From contig NZ_AWGC01000017.1 in the NCBI RefSeq assembly GCF_000495835.1, positions 62,001 through 126,000 of the forward strand: DNA of 64,000 bases, in the 5' to 3' direction. Shown here in pieces: positions 53,511-61,606 of this stretch (position 1 is the first letter of the stretch; the number at the start of each line of letters is the position of its first letter). The notes below the pieces were generated by a model, which saw only the letters and a list, made by a program, of their open reading frames with translations, did not search any database and was not told the DNA's origin. The translations under genes were made by a program, and so were the position numbers. This stretch comes from Asticcacaulis sp. AC402. GTDB lineage: Bacteria; Pseudomonadota; Alphaproteobacteria; Caulobacterales; Caulobacteraceae.

Positions 53511-54920
53511 ATGACGTCGAGACGTGGTCTTATCGCGGGAGCGTCATCAGGCTTGCTGGCCTTGTTTGCAAGTACGGGGGCTGCGGCGTCTACGGATCAG
53601 CTTGTCGAGGCATTTGGCGCAATTGGCGACGGCCGCGCCAAAGACACCAAAGCGATTCAGGCTGCCATCGACGCGGCGTCCCGGCTTGGCGGCGGCCGTG
53701 TTGTGCTTAGCGCGGGCAAAACTTATGTCAGTGGCGCAATTTATCTGGCGTCCAATGTGGAGCTGCATGTGTCGGCCGGTGCCACACTGGAACTGTCAAA
53801 GAATGTGGCCGACTTCGAGGATTTTGGTGCGTTGATCTGCGCCTATGAAGCGGAGAATGTTTCCATAACGGGAACCGGACGAATAAACGGTAACGATATG
53901 GCCTTCGTGACGCCCCGGCCCGATGGAGGGTTCGCGGGTGGGCAGACGGGTATGGGCAAGTTTGATCCTGAGCCGCCACACAACCCGCAGTCAGGAAAAG
54001 GTCGACCGCGTGTCATCTATTTGGTCAAGTCCAGTCGCATTGTCATTGAAAATGTGCATATCGAACGCGCTCCGACCTGGACGGTCCATTTGCTCGGGTG
54101 CCAGGATGTTCGTATTTCCGGTATCACGATTGATAATCATCTGAGGGTGCCCAACAATGACGGCCTCGACATTGATCATTGTCGTCGGGTGCGCGTGGAG
54201 AACTGCAATATAAACTGCGGTGACGACGGTATCTGTTTCAAGACGACAGCTGCGTTTGAAGGGTGGGGCCCCTGCGAGGACCTTACGGTTGTGAATTGCC
54301 ATGTGACGTCCGCGTCAACGGCCATAAAGCTTGGTTCGGCCGGGCCTGAGCCTATCCGAAACGTCGTCGTTACAGGATGCACCATCTCCGGCTCCAACCG
54401 AGGCGTCGGCATCCAGAACAGAGACGGTGCCATCTGGGAAAACATAGTGTTTTCGAATCTGGTCATCGAGACTGAGTATCATGAGCCCGAATGGTGGGGG
54501 GCGTCGGAACCCATCTTTATAACGAATCTTTCAAGGCGCGCAGGACAGGTGCGTGCGGGCAAGGTGCGCAATGTTATGTTCGCGAACATTATTTGCCGGT
54601 CTGAAGCAGGTATCTATCTCTACGGTCAGCCGGGCGATGAATTGGAAAACATCGTGTTCGACAATGTCATGGTCACTATTGAAAAACGGAACAAGGTTTC
54701 GGGTGGATTCTACGATCTGCGACCGTCAACTGCCTTCCCTGAAGTGATCAAGGCGAGCATTGCCGCGGTCCATGCCGAAGGCGTGAGAGGGCTGAGCCTT
54801 CGGGATGTGAACATCCGATATCTTGGACAAAGGCCAGACTATATGGGGTCAGCTTTGAGTACTGTTCGCACGACTGGGCTTTACAAGGAAAACTTTACCG
54901 TTGACGAAGCGCCCTATTGA
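53511..54920 (+). CDS. GH28 (polygalacturonase-type) glycosidase, copy A
   Basis: GH28 enzymes cut galacturonan or rhamnogalacturonan. After a short signal (RRGLIAGASSGLLALFAST) the beta-helix starts with VEAFGAIGDGRAKDTKAIQA. The catalytic aspartates are present in VPNNDGLDIDHCRRV and NCGDDGICFKT. The usual GHG histidine and RIK triplet are not obvious: the matching places read SASTAIKLGS and RGVGIQNRDGA. It may act on a modified substrate or short oligomer. ATG at 53511 follows GGAGAA. Expression probably depends on the operator at 53296. Confidence 0.85.
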   Translation: MTSRRGLIAGASSGLLALFASTGAAASTDQLVEAFGAIGDGRAKDTKAIQAAIDAASRLGGGRVVLSAGKTYVSGAIYLASNVELHVSAGATLELSKNVADFEDFGALICAYEAENVSITGTGRINGNDMAFVTPRPDGGFAGGQTGMGKFDPEPPHNPQSGKGRPRVIYLVKSSRIVIENVHIERAPTWTVHLLGCQDVRISGITIDNHLRVPNNDGLDIDHCRRVRVENCNINCGDDGICFKTTAAFEGWGPCEDLTVVNCHVTSASTAIKLGSAGPEPIRNVVVTGCTISGSNRGVGIQNRDGAIWENIVFSNLVIETEYHEPEWWGASEPIFITNLSRRAGQVRAGKVRNVMFANIICRSEAGIYLYGQPGDELENIVFDNVMVTIEKRNKVSGGFYDLRPSTAFPEVIKASIAAVHAEGVRGLSLRDVNIRYLGQRPDYMGSALSTVRTTGLYKENFTVDEAPY

Positions 54921-55021
54921 ACGCCCGTACTTCCGCTCAGAAGCCGGCCATGAGGAGATGCTTGGAAAGGTAAGACAGCCGTTTTCTTCGATGCTGTTCC
55001 AAACTTTTCTGTGAAATGGGA

Positions 55022-55138
55022 GTTGGCTCTGGTTACCGTCTCAATGTCGTGCGCTACTTTTTAGGCGTAGTGCCAGTGCGGGTGTCGTTGGGAGAAGGCG
55101 AGATCGTTTTTCGCGACTTTCAGTACTACGGTCTCTGA
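55022..55138 (+). pseudogene. Remnant of a GH43 gene, last 38 codons and stop
   Basis: Reading from 55022 gives 38 codons then TGA at 55136. The translation lines up without gaps with the last 38 residues of the GH43 protein at 37340: SGYRLNV against SGYHLNV, then GEIVFRDFQYYGL against GEVVFRNFKYYGL. Upstream of 55022 similarity fades over about 10 codons and frames are disrupted, so the rest of the gene is gone. It sits 28 bases before the second GH28 gene, on the same strand. Confidence 0.7.
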
Positions 55139-55166
55139 AAGAATGGACATGAGTAAAGGAAGAAAC

Positions 55167-56696
55167 ATGCGAGATGTAATTAGTCGCCGAGATTTAGCTG
55201 TCGGTCTCGTGGGGCTGGGGGTTACAGCAAAGACCAATGCCAAAGCAAAGGAAGCAGATTATTTTTCATCTGCATGTAGCAGTTCCTTGCCTGAGTGGGT
55301 TGAACCACTGCGAAGCAAGCTCAACAAAATGGCATTTGAACTGAGCGGTAGCTTAAAGCCGTGGAATGGTCCAAGTAAAATATTCACGCCTGAGCAGGAG
55401 GGCTTTGACTCCTCAAAAAACGAAATTGCAACGACCTATATTCAAAGTGCGATAAACAGGGCTTCCTTGGCCGGTGGCGGTATCGTCAGACTCGGACGCG
55501 GCGATTACGTTTCCGGCACGCTGGACCTCAAAAGTCACATTCGACTTGAGGTGGCTAAAGGTGCCCGTCTCCTCGGTTCTCTCGACCTGAAAGACTATCC
55601 TGACCGGGTGGCCAAGCGCCCTACTGTGATGGACAGTAATATGGGAATGAACCAATCGCTTATATTTGCAGAAGGTTGCGAAAACATATCCATTGCGGGC
55701 CGGGGAACTATTGACGGGCGAGGGACGAAAGTTAACTTTCCAGGAAAGGAAACAGTAGGGTCAACACCAGGTCGTCCATTTGTTATTCGTGTTTTGGATT
55801 GCCAGAAGGTACATATCCAGAATATCACCATGTTGGATTCTCCATGCTGGATGCAGAACTATTTGAATTGCGAGGATCTCCTCATTGAAGGCATCCGCGT
55901 TGAAAATCAGTCCAACCACAATAATGATGGGATTGATATTGATGGGTGCCGTCGAGTCATAGTTCGCGACTGCTATGTGAGTTCCGGTGATGACGCCTTG
56001 TGCTTTAAAGGAGCATCACAAATGCCTGGGAAAGATATACTTGTGGAGAACTGTCGACTTTATACATCATGCAATGCTGTGAAGTTCGGTACAGATTCGC
56101 AGAGCCTTTTTGAAAACGTCTTAATTCGGAACTGTGAGATTGGTGGAGTAACTGAGGAGATGCGACGCGTTAAACGCGTTGGGGCGGATTCGGGCATTTC
56201 GTGGGAGGTTGTTGACGGCGGAACGGCTCAAAATCTTCTTGTAACGGACATACGCATCGTTCGTGCGCGCAGCCCTCTTTATCTACGTCTCGCAGATCGC
56301 GCCCGTGTTCGCCCAGAGCAACCAAGGCCGCCAATTGGCGTTCTACGGCGTGTCGTATTTGAGCGCATATCGGGAGAAAACAATGGCCCGCGCGGCTCCC
56401 ACTTCCTTGGAATCCCTGAAAAGCAGATCGAAGATGTTGTGCTGTTCAGGGTAAATCTATCGAGCCAACCAAGCACTAAACCCATTCTCAACGAGGACCA
56501 ATACCCTGAAAACCGCCAAGGTTATCCAGACGCGCACAATATTGACAAAATAGGTGACGCGCCGGCCCACGGCCTTTGGGTAAGGCACATAAAGGGGCTC
56601 AAAATGAAAGAAGTTGTCTTTAATGTTCCTGAAGATGATAAAAGACCAAGATACATGGGAAATATTGGTGTAGATAACGTCTGCGATGTTCCATGA
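55167..56696 (+). CDS. GH28 (polygalacturonase-type) glycosidase, copy B
   Basis: A Tat-like signal (ISRRDLAVGLVGLGVTAKT) precedes a beta-helix beginning ATTYIQSAINRASLAGGGIV. Catalytic aspartates are in HNNDGIDIDGCRRVIV and SSGDDALCFKGAS; SCNAVKFGTDS follows. As in copy A, the canonical GHG histidine is not seen. The ATG at 55167 has AAAGGAAGA ahead and is preferred to ATGs at 55143 and 55149. Codon use is more AT-rich than copy A, so the two did not arise by recent duplication. It follows the GH43 remnant. Confidence 0.84.
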   Translation: MRDVISRRDLAVGLVGLGVTAKTNAKAKEADYFSSACSSSLPEWVEPLRSKLNKMAFELSGSLKPWNGPSKIFTPEQEGFDSSKNEIATTYIQSAINRASLAGGGIVRLGRGDYVSGTLDLKSHIRLEVAKGARLLGSLDLKDYPDRVAKRPTVMDSNMGMNQSLIFAEGCENISIAGRGTIDGRGTKVNFPGKETVGSTPGRPFVIRVLDCQKVHIQNITMLDSPCWMQNYLNCEDLLIEGIRVENQSNHNNDGIDIDGCRRVIVRDCYVSSGDDALCFKGASQMPGKDILVENCRLYTSCNAVKFGTDSQSLFENVLIRNCEIGGVTEEMRRVKRVGADSGISWEVVDGGTAQNLLVTDIRIVRARSPLYLRLADRARVRPEQPRPPIGVLRRVVFERISGENNGPRGSHFLGIPEKQIEDVVLFRVNLSSQPSTKPILNEDQYPENRQGYPDAHNIDKIGDAPAHGLWVRHIKGLKMKEVVFNVPEDDKRPRYMGNIGVDNVCDVP

Positions 56697-56745
56697 AACG
56701 GGATTTAGATACTGGTCTTGATTTTATTGGCCCCAATGCATCAAG

Positions 56746-57474
56746 CTACCACCCACCGTCTATTCTTATCTCTTGGCCAGAAATCAGATCTGAAGCTGGC
56801 GATGCCAGGAAGAGAACCAGATCTGCGATATTGTTCGGTTGGATACGCGTTTTCAGGCACTGATTTTCCAGAATCCAATCGTTGTATTGTTGCAAACGAT
56901 CGCCAAAAACGCGCGCTTCGGCATCCGATACCACAGCGCCGGGGGAGATGGCATTCACGCGTACGCCGTAAGGCCCCAATTCACGTGCCAAGCTTTTTGT
57001 GAGTCCGAGCATGGCGCCTTTGGACGCAACATAGGGGACATAACCGTCCCAGCGGCCGTTAAGCGTCAAAGAGCAAAAATTAATGATCTTGCCATAGCCT
57101 TTGGCAATCATCGAAGGCGAGACAGCCTGCGCCAGGACGAACGCCGCGGACGAGTTGACCCGGATCTGGTCCTCGTACTCGATGATGCTGAAGTCCCTGA
57201 ACGGCTTGTTTATTATCAGTGCCGCATTATTGATCAGCACATCCACAGGACCTAAGGCCGCAACAGCTGGCTTAAGTGAATCGAGACTGTTCAGATCGAT
57301 ACCAAGATACTTGGCGTTACCCAAGGTATCCGCGAACGTCTCGCCATCGGAGACCAGGTCTGGCCGATCCAGCAGTGTAATCCGCGCGCCGGCTGAATAG
57401 AGGCGCTGGGCCTGAGCTTTGCCCAGCGAGCCCAGTGCACCTGTGAGCAAGACGTGTTTTTCAGGCAGGATCAT
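56746..57474 (-). CDS. Short-chain dehydrogenase/reductase
   Basis: A classical SDR of 242 residues. The cofactor motif is LLTGALGSLGKAQAQRLYSA, the structural motif is VLINNAALI, and the catalytic Ser-Tyr-Lys lies in FCSLTLNGRWDGY and YVASKGAMLGLT. GQEIRIDGGW is the usual C-terminus. The start overlaps the stop of the enolase-superfamily gene (TAATG), so the two are coupled, and the dehydrogenase probably oxidises the sugar or the keto-deoxy product handled by it. Confidence 0.87.
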   Translation of the reverse strand: MILPEKHVLLTGALGSLGKAQAQRLYSAGARITLLDRPDLVSDGETFADTLGNAKYLGIDLNSLDSLKPAVAALGPVDVLINNAALIINKPFRDFSIIEYEDQIRVNSSAAFVLAQAVSPSMIAKGYGKIINFCSLTLNGRWDGYVPYVASKGAMLGLTKSLARELGPYGVRVNAISPGAVVSDAEARVFGDRLQQYNDWILENQCLKTRIQPNNIADLVLFLASPASDLISGQEIRIDGGW

Positions 57475-58673
57475 TACGCTTCTCCGGTTCTGCGGCGATG
57501 TACGGTAAAATTGGTTTCGAGGTCATTGCGGAGCACCACGCCGTGGCCCGGCGCTTTGGTTACCGTGATGTGGCCGTCGCTAACGATGGGAAGTCCGTTA
57601 ACGAGATCGCGGTACCACGTATTGTAGTATGCCCTCACGCTCTCCTGGATCAGGCCATTCGGTGCGTGCAGCGTAAGATGCGTCGAGGCGGCGAGCACGA
57701 CCGGTCCGGTGCAGTCATGGGGCGCAACCGGCAAGTGCCACGCGTCTGCCAGAATGGCGATCTTTCGAGCTTCGGTGATGCCCCCGCACCAGCCAATATC
57801 CAACATAACCACGCCGGCAACCCCGGTCTCCAAATAGTCGCGGAAAGCGAAGCGGCTCCCCAGTGTTTCAGAGGCACAGATCGGCGCCGTTGAAGCTTCG
57901 GCATAGCGCTTGAGAGAAGACAAGCTATCCATGCGAATTGGGTCTTCGTGCCAGAATGTGTTGTAATCCTTCAGGGCACGGGCAATTTGCATGGCGGGGA
58001 GCAGTTGCCACATGGAATGGAACTCGACCATGATATCCATGCGGTCACCGACACGCTTACGGATCTTCTCAAACGGTAACAACGCGGCGCGCAAATCCTC
58101 CGCAGATATGTACTGACCGTTTGTCTTCTCTGCGGCCATATCGAAGGGCCAGATTTTCATGGCTGTGATGCCCTGGGACAGCAGGTCCTCGGCGAGATCG
58201 TCGGCGCGGGTCAGAAAGCCATTCAGGTCATCATAGTCAGACGCACCGCTTGCGAGACCGTAGTTGGCTGTTTTTTGTCCGCCAGAGCTACGCATGTAAG
58301 TGTTTCCGGCGCAGGTGTTATAGGTCCGCACGGAGTCTTTCGTGAACCCGCCCAGGCATTGCGCCAGAGGCTGACCTGAGGCTTTTCCGTAGAGATCCCA
58401 CAGGGCAATATCGATTGCTGAGGCTGCCCTTGTTTCCGCGCCCGTTGAGCGGAAACCCAAGTAGAAATTGAGATCTCGGGACAGTTTTTCAATCTCGAGA
58501 CCGTTGCGTCCAATCAATCTTGGTGCAACCAGTTCGTGTAAGCAGGCCTCGACGGTTTGGGGTAGGAAAAAGGTTTCCCCCAGACCAGTTAAGCCGTCCT
58601 CTGTTTCCAAGTTAACCCACAACAGATTGGGAAACTCCTGGAGTCTAATGGTCTCTAGTGATGTGATTTTCAT
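57474..58673 (-). CDS. Mandelate racemase/muconate lactonizing (enolase superfamily) sugar-acid dehydratase
   Basis: The N-terminal capping domain (LWVNLETEDGLTGLGETFF) leads to a barrel with the metal ligands in DIMVEFHSMW, NTFWHEDPIRMD and APICASETLGSRF. A lysine in ITAMKIWPFD and a histidine in PVAPHDCTGPV are the expected catalytic residues. Members dehydrate aldonic or uronic-derived acids. The ATG at 58673 overlaps the stop of a small upstream frame (ATGA), which may be a relic of a lost gene. With the SDR it forms the metabolic end of the locus. Confidence 0.85.
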   Translation of the reverse strand: MKITSLETIRLQEFPNLLWVNLETEDGLTGLGETFFLPQTVEACLHELVAPRLIGRNGLEIEKLSRDLNFYLGFRSTGAETRAASAIDIALWDLYGKASGQPLAQCLGGFTKDSVRTYNTCAGNTYMRSSGGQKTANYGLASGASDYDDLNGFLTRADDLAEDLLSQGITAMKIWPFDMAAEKTNGQYISAEDLRAALLPFEKIRKRVGDRMDIMVEFHSMWQLLPAMQIARALKDYNTFWHEDPIRMDSLSSLKRYAEASTAPICASETLGSRFAFRDYLETGVAGVVMLDIGWCGGITEARKIAILADAWHLPVAPHDCTGPVVLAASTHLTLHAPNGLIQESVRAYYNTWYRDLVNGLPIVSDGHITVTKAPGHGVVLRNDLETNFTVHRRRTGEA

Positions 58674-58960
58674 TCTTTGAACGCTATCGATTCAGTGTTG
58701 ATGTTCAACCGAACTGGCAACTTCGGCCGTCTTTCAAAAGCCAGCTCAATCGGGCGCATACCTTCGTCGAATGCGTTGTCATCAAGCGAGTCGAATGCGC
58801 CTCTTTGCCGCTGATCGGGTCTTCCCTTCATGTGCGGCAATCTGGCCCTGGCCAAGACGTTTGTGGTGGCCTGACAACTTGGCTTCCCAAGCGTGTTTTG
58901 CGATAGCCGCGGCGTTGACGGCCGCACTTCGTTCTTCTTTTGATGTATCACGGAGTACAT
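58670..58960 (-). pseudogene. Vestigial reading frame coupled to the dehydratase gene
   Basis: A 96-codon frame ends in TGA at 58670, overlapping the ATG of the dehydratase in the ATGA pattern that usually marks adjacent real genes. Its last 44 residues (RPIELAFERRPKLPVRLNIN onward, ending TESIAFKE) look like genuine protein, but the first part does not. A different frame over 58800-58975 (NIVDNVLRDTSKEERSAAV, then HAWEAKLSGHHKRL) also looks protein-like. The simplest reading is a gene mostly deleted and frameshifted, leaving its C-terminus. I cannot name it. Confidence 0.4.
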
Positions 58961-58980
58961 TATCTACAATATTGCAAAAA

Positions 58981-58993
58981 CCTGTCATACAGG
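58981..58993. promoter_or_regulatory. Predicted GntR operator upstream of the dehydratase-SDR genes
   Basis: CCTGT-CAT-ACAGG inside AAAACCTGTCATACAGGTTT is a 5-bp inverted repeat with AT-rich flanks that extend the symmetry. It is the exact reverse complement of 53296-53308. It stands about 300 bases before the dehydratase and just ahead of the vestigial frame, as though it once controlled that gene too. Confidence 0.6.
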
Positions 58994-59092
58994 TTTAGTA
59001 TTTTTGGCTTTCACGAGTCAAGACGGTGCGCAGATGTCAAAATGGAATTTCCTGGGACCCGATCCCGGCCCGTGGCGGCCAGCTATTGACTT

Positions 59093-59254
59093 ATACCAAG
59101 CCTCATAAAGAATGACGCTTTGTATTCGCATTTTTTCAGCTCAAGCGCCGGACCAGGCGCCCCCCATGGCGCCTCGCGTAAGCTCGGGCGGCCAAGAAGT
59201 GTTCTTTGGCGCCCTTGCCAATCCAGATGAGTCAAGGTCATCGTGGATTGGTAT
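59093..59254. repeat. MITE-like element, copy 1
   Basis: The element begins ATACCAAGCC and ends GGATTGGTAT, a 10-bp terminal inverted repeat with one mismatch. It is matched by 61193-61328 over its whole length, in the same direction; this copy carries about 26 extra bases in the middle. An internal hairpin near the right end has lost a base here. No transposase gene is present. It lies in the 59000-59518 gap, which has no gene I can support. Confidence 0.7.
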
Positions 59255-59350
59255 TTCGCGTCCGTGAAAAGCGGATCAAGCCGGTGATCAAGCGCCTCAA
59301 GGCCAGGCTAACAGGCTTATGTGCCGTTTCGTTTTTAAGTTGTTAAGCCT

Positions 59351-59431
59351 GTAACGCCCCCGTCTCGACGCGCTTCGGCCCATAGGGTGCCTTGCTCGCC
59401 CGACACCTCCCCCGCAAGCGAGGAAGGATGA
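59351..59431. repeat. Palindromic intergenic element, partial copy
   Basis: CGTCTCGACGCGCTTCGG and CACCTCCCCCGCAAGCG match parts of the inverted-repeat element at 5888-6080. Here the left end is missing and the stem is incomplete. It lies 88 bases before the ABC-F gene. Confidence 0.6.
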
Positions 59432-59518
59432 GGTGCGAGCGCCCTTTCCTAAACGGCCGCGCTGCTGTAGAGCCCTGCGCAATCCCGTGTCACCTGTTTT
59501 CCAGTCAGTAAGCACCGC

Positions 59519-61147
59519 ATGATCCGTCTTGATAACATCAGCAAACAGAACGGCCACCAGATCCTGTTCATCGACGCGTCGATGGGCATCCAAAAGGGCG
59601 AGAAGGTCGGCCTGGTCGGGCCCAATGGCGCCGGCAAGACCACGCTGTTCCGGATGATGACCGGCCAGGAACAACCCGACGACGGGCAGGTGGCCGTCGA
59701 TACCGGCATGACGATCGGCTATTTCAGCCAGGATGTCGGCGAAATGTCAGGCCAGAGTGCTGTCGCCGCCGTGATGGACGGCGTCGGCCCCGTCAGCGCG
59801 CTGGCCACCGAAATGACGAAGCTGGAAGCCGCCATGGTCGATCCGGACCAGGCCGACGAACTGGACGCCATCATCGAGCGCTATGGCGACGTTCAGGCGC
59901 GGTTCGAAGAACTGGACGGTTATGCGCTGGACGCACGGGCGCGCGAGGTTCTGGCCGGGTTGAGCTTCAGCCAGGAACGCATGGACGGCGATGTCGGGCT
60001 GCTGTCCGGCGGGTGGAAGATGCGCGTGGCGCTGGCGCGTATCCTGTTGATGCGCCCCGATGGCATGCTGCTGGACGAACCCAGCAACCACCTGGATCTC
60101 GAAAGCCTGATCTGGCTGGAGGCCTTCCTTAAGGACTATGACGGCGCCCTGCTGATGACGTCGCACGATCGCGCCTTCATGAACCGCATCATCGGCAAGG
60201 TGGTGGAGATCGACGGCGGCACGCTGATCACCTATTCGGGCGATCTCGATTTCTACGAACAGCAGCGGGCGCTGAGCGAGAAGCAGCGCCAGGCGCAGTT
60301 CGAACGCCAGCAGGCGATGCTGGCCAAGGAGATCAAGTTCATCGAGCGCTTCAAGGCGCGGGCGTCGCACGCCGCCCAGGTCCAGAGCCGGGTGAAGAAG
60401 CTCGACAAGATCGAACGGGTCGAGGCGCCCAGGCGGCGCCAGTCCGTGCAGTTCGATTTCCCCACGCCCCCGCGTTCGGGCGAGGACGTGCTGAACCTGC
60501 GCGGCGTGCATAAGAGCTATGGCAGCCAGGCGATCTATGCCGGGCTGGATTTCCAGGTGCGGCGCAAGGAACGCTGGTGCGTGCTGGGGGCCAACGGCGC
60601 CGGCAAGTCGACGCTGCTGAAACTGGCGGCCGGTGATGTGGCGCCCGACAAAGGAACGGTAAGCGTTGGGGCCAGCGTCAAAATGGGTTATTTCGCCCAG
60701 CATTCGATGGATCTGCTGGACGGCGAAGACACGATTTTCGAGTCGCTGGATGGGTCTTTCCCACAGGCGGGGCCGGGCGCGCTGCGGACCCTGGCCGGGT
60801 GTTTCGGGTTTTCGGGCGACGATGTCGAGAAGCCCTGCCGGGTCTTGAGCGGCGGCGAGAAGGCGCGGCTGGTCATGGCCAAGATGCTGTTCGATCCGCC
60901 CAACCTGCTGGTGCTGGACGAGCCGACCAACCACCTGGACATGGCGACCAAGGAAATGCTGGTCGCTGCGCTGGCTGATTTCGAAGGGACCATGCTGTTC
61001 GTGTCGCACGACCGCCATTTCCTGGCGGCGCTTTCGAACCGGGTACTGGAGCTGACGCCCGAGGGGGTGCATGTGTATGGCGGCGGGTATACGGAGTATG
61101 TTGCCCGCACAGGACAGGAAGCGCCGGGGCTGCATCCGAGGGGTTAA
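59519..61147 (+). CDS. ABC-F family ATP-binding cassette protein
   Basis: ABC-F proteins have two ATPase domains and no membrane part, and act on ribosomes. Both Walker A motifs (GLVGPNGAGKTTLF near residue 32, VLGANGAGKSTLLK near 360), both signatures (LLSGGWKMR, VLSGGEKAR) and both Walker B/H-loop pairs are present; the EttA/Uup-type linker with coiled-coil (RQAQFERQQAMLAKEIKFIE) lies at about 255-300. Length (542) is normal. It may tune translation. It is bracketed by MITE-like repeats at 59093 and 61193 but its codon use looks like the housekeeping genes. Confidence 0.9.
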   Translation: MIRLDNISKQNGHQILFIDASMGIQKGEKVGLVGPNGAGKTTLFRMMTGQEQPDDGQVAVDTGMTIGYFSQDVGEMSGQSAVAAVMDGVGPVSALATEMTKLEAAMVDPDQADELDAIIERYGDVQARFEELDGYALDARAREVLAGLSFSQERMDGDVGLLSGGWKMRVALARILLMRPDGMLLDEPSNHLDLESLIWLEAFLKDYDGALLMTSHDRAFMNRIIGKVVEIDGGTLITYSGDLDFYEQQRALSEKQRQAQFERQQAMLAKEIKFIERFKARASHAAQVQSRVKKLDKIERVEAPRRRQSVQFDFPTPPRSGEDVLNLRGVHKSYGSQAIYAGLDFQVRRKERWCVLGANGAGKSTLLKLAAGDVAPDKGTVSVGASVKMGYFAQHSMDLLDGEDTIFESLDGSFPQAGPGALRTLAGCFGFSGDDVEKPCRVLSGGEKARLVMAKMLFDPPNLLVLDEPTNHLDMATKEMLVAALADFEGTMLFVSHDRHFLAALSNRVLELTPEGVHVYGGGYTEYVARTGQEAPGLHPRG

Positions 61148-61192
61148 AGACTGATTGCACATGGGTGAGGCTGGTCTGCAAAGGGCCGTGTC

Positions 61193-61328
61193 ATACCAAG
61201 CCTCATAAAGAATGACGCTTGGTATTCGCATTTCTTCAGCTCAAACGCCGCATGGCTCCTCGCAAAAGCTCGGGCGGGCAGTCGCCCTTGCCAATCCACG
61301 ATGAGTCAAGGTCATCGTGGATTGGTAT
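61193..61328. repeat. MITE-like element, copy 2
   Basis: It repeats 59093-59254 in direct orientation, with the same ATACCAAGCC and GGATTGGTAT ends. Near its right end CCAATCCACGATGA and TCATCGTGGATTGG form a perfect 14-bp stem with a 7-base loop (61291-61325). The gap 61148-61606 otherwise holds only repeats. Confidence 0.7.
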
Positions 61329-61353
61329 CAAACCTGACGCGCAACATTCGCGC

Positions 61354-61490
61354 TTTCGCGTCTTCGCGTGGAATCTCACGGCATCGGCGCGCATGGCTTT
61401 CTCTAGATAGCCCCTCAGGCTCGCCGCCCCTCACCCGATCGCCCACGCTTCGCTCGGCTCTCGTCCTCTCCCCTCACGAGGGGAGAGGGA
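61354..61490. repeat. Repeat-rich filler ahead of ada
   Basis: TTTCGCGTCTTCGCGTGGAA (61354-61373) is a single arm of the inverted repeat at 23369-23462. After it, CTCTCCCCTC and GAGGGGAGAG around 61468-61487 form a short perfect hairpin of a kind common between genes. No gene is seen. Confidence 0.5.
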
Positions 61491-61606
61491 AAGAAAAGCA
61501 GACATTGCCGCGCGACTTAATTTGACAGCAAGGGCCGGAGCGCGCAGGCTTGCGGCGTCACCTAGTGTGCTGGCATCGAGATGTCATACATGCAGGAGAG
61601 ACCGCG

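Noticed and set aside
58782-58988. A 68-residue minus-strand frame beginning inside the palindrome at 58981
   Set aside because: Its ATG is within the operator and it ends without coupling to another gene. It is treated as part of the decayed gene, not a gene of its own.
59747-61231. A 494-residue minus-strand frame opposite the ABC-F gene
   Set aside because: The composition (His/Gln/Arg-rich) is that of a shadow of a high-GC gene; the plus strand has all ABC motifs.
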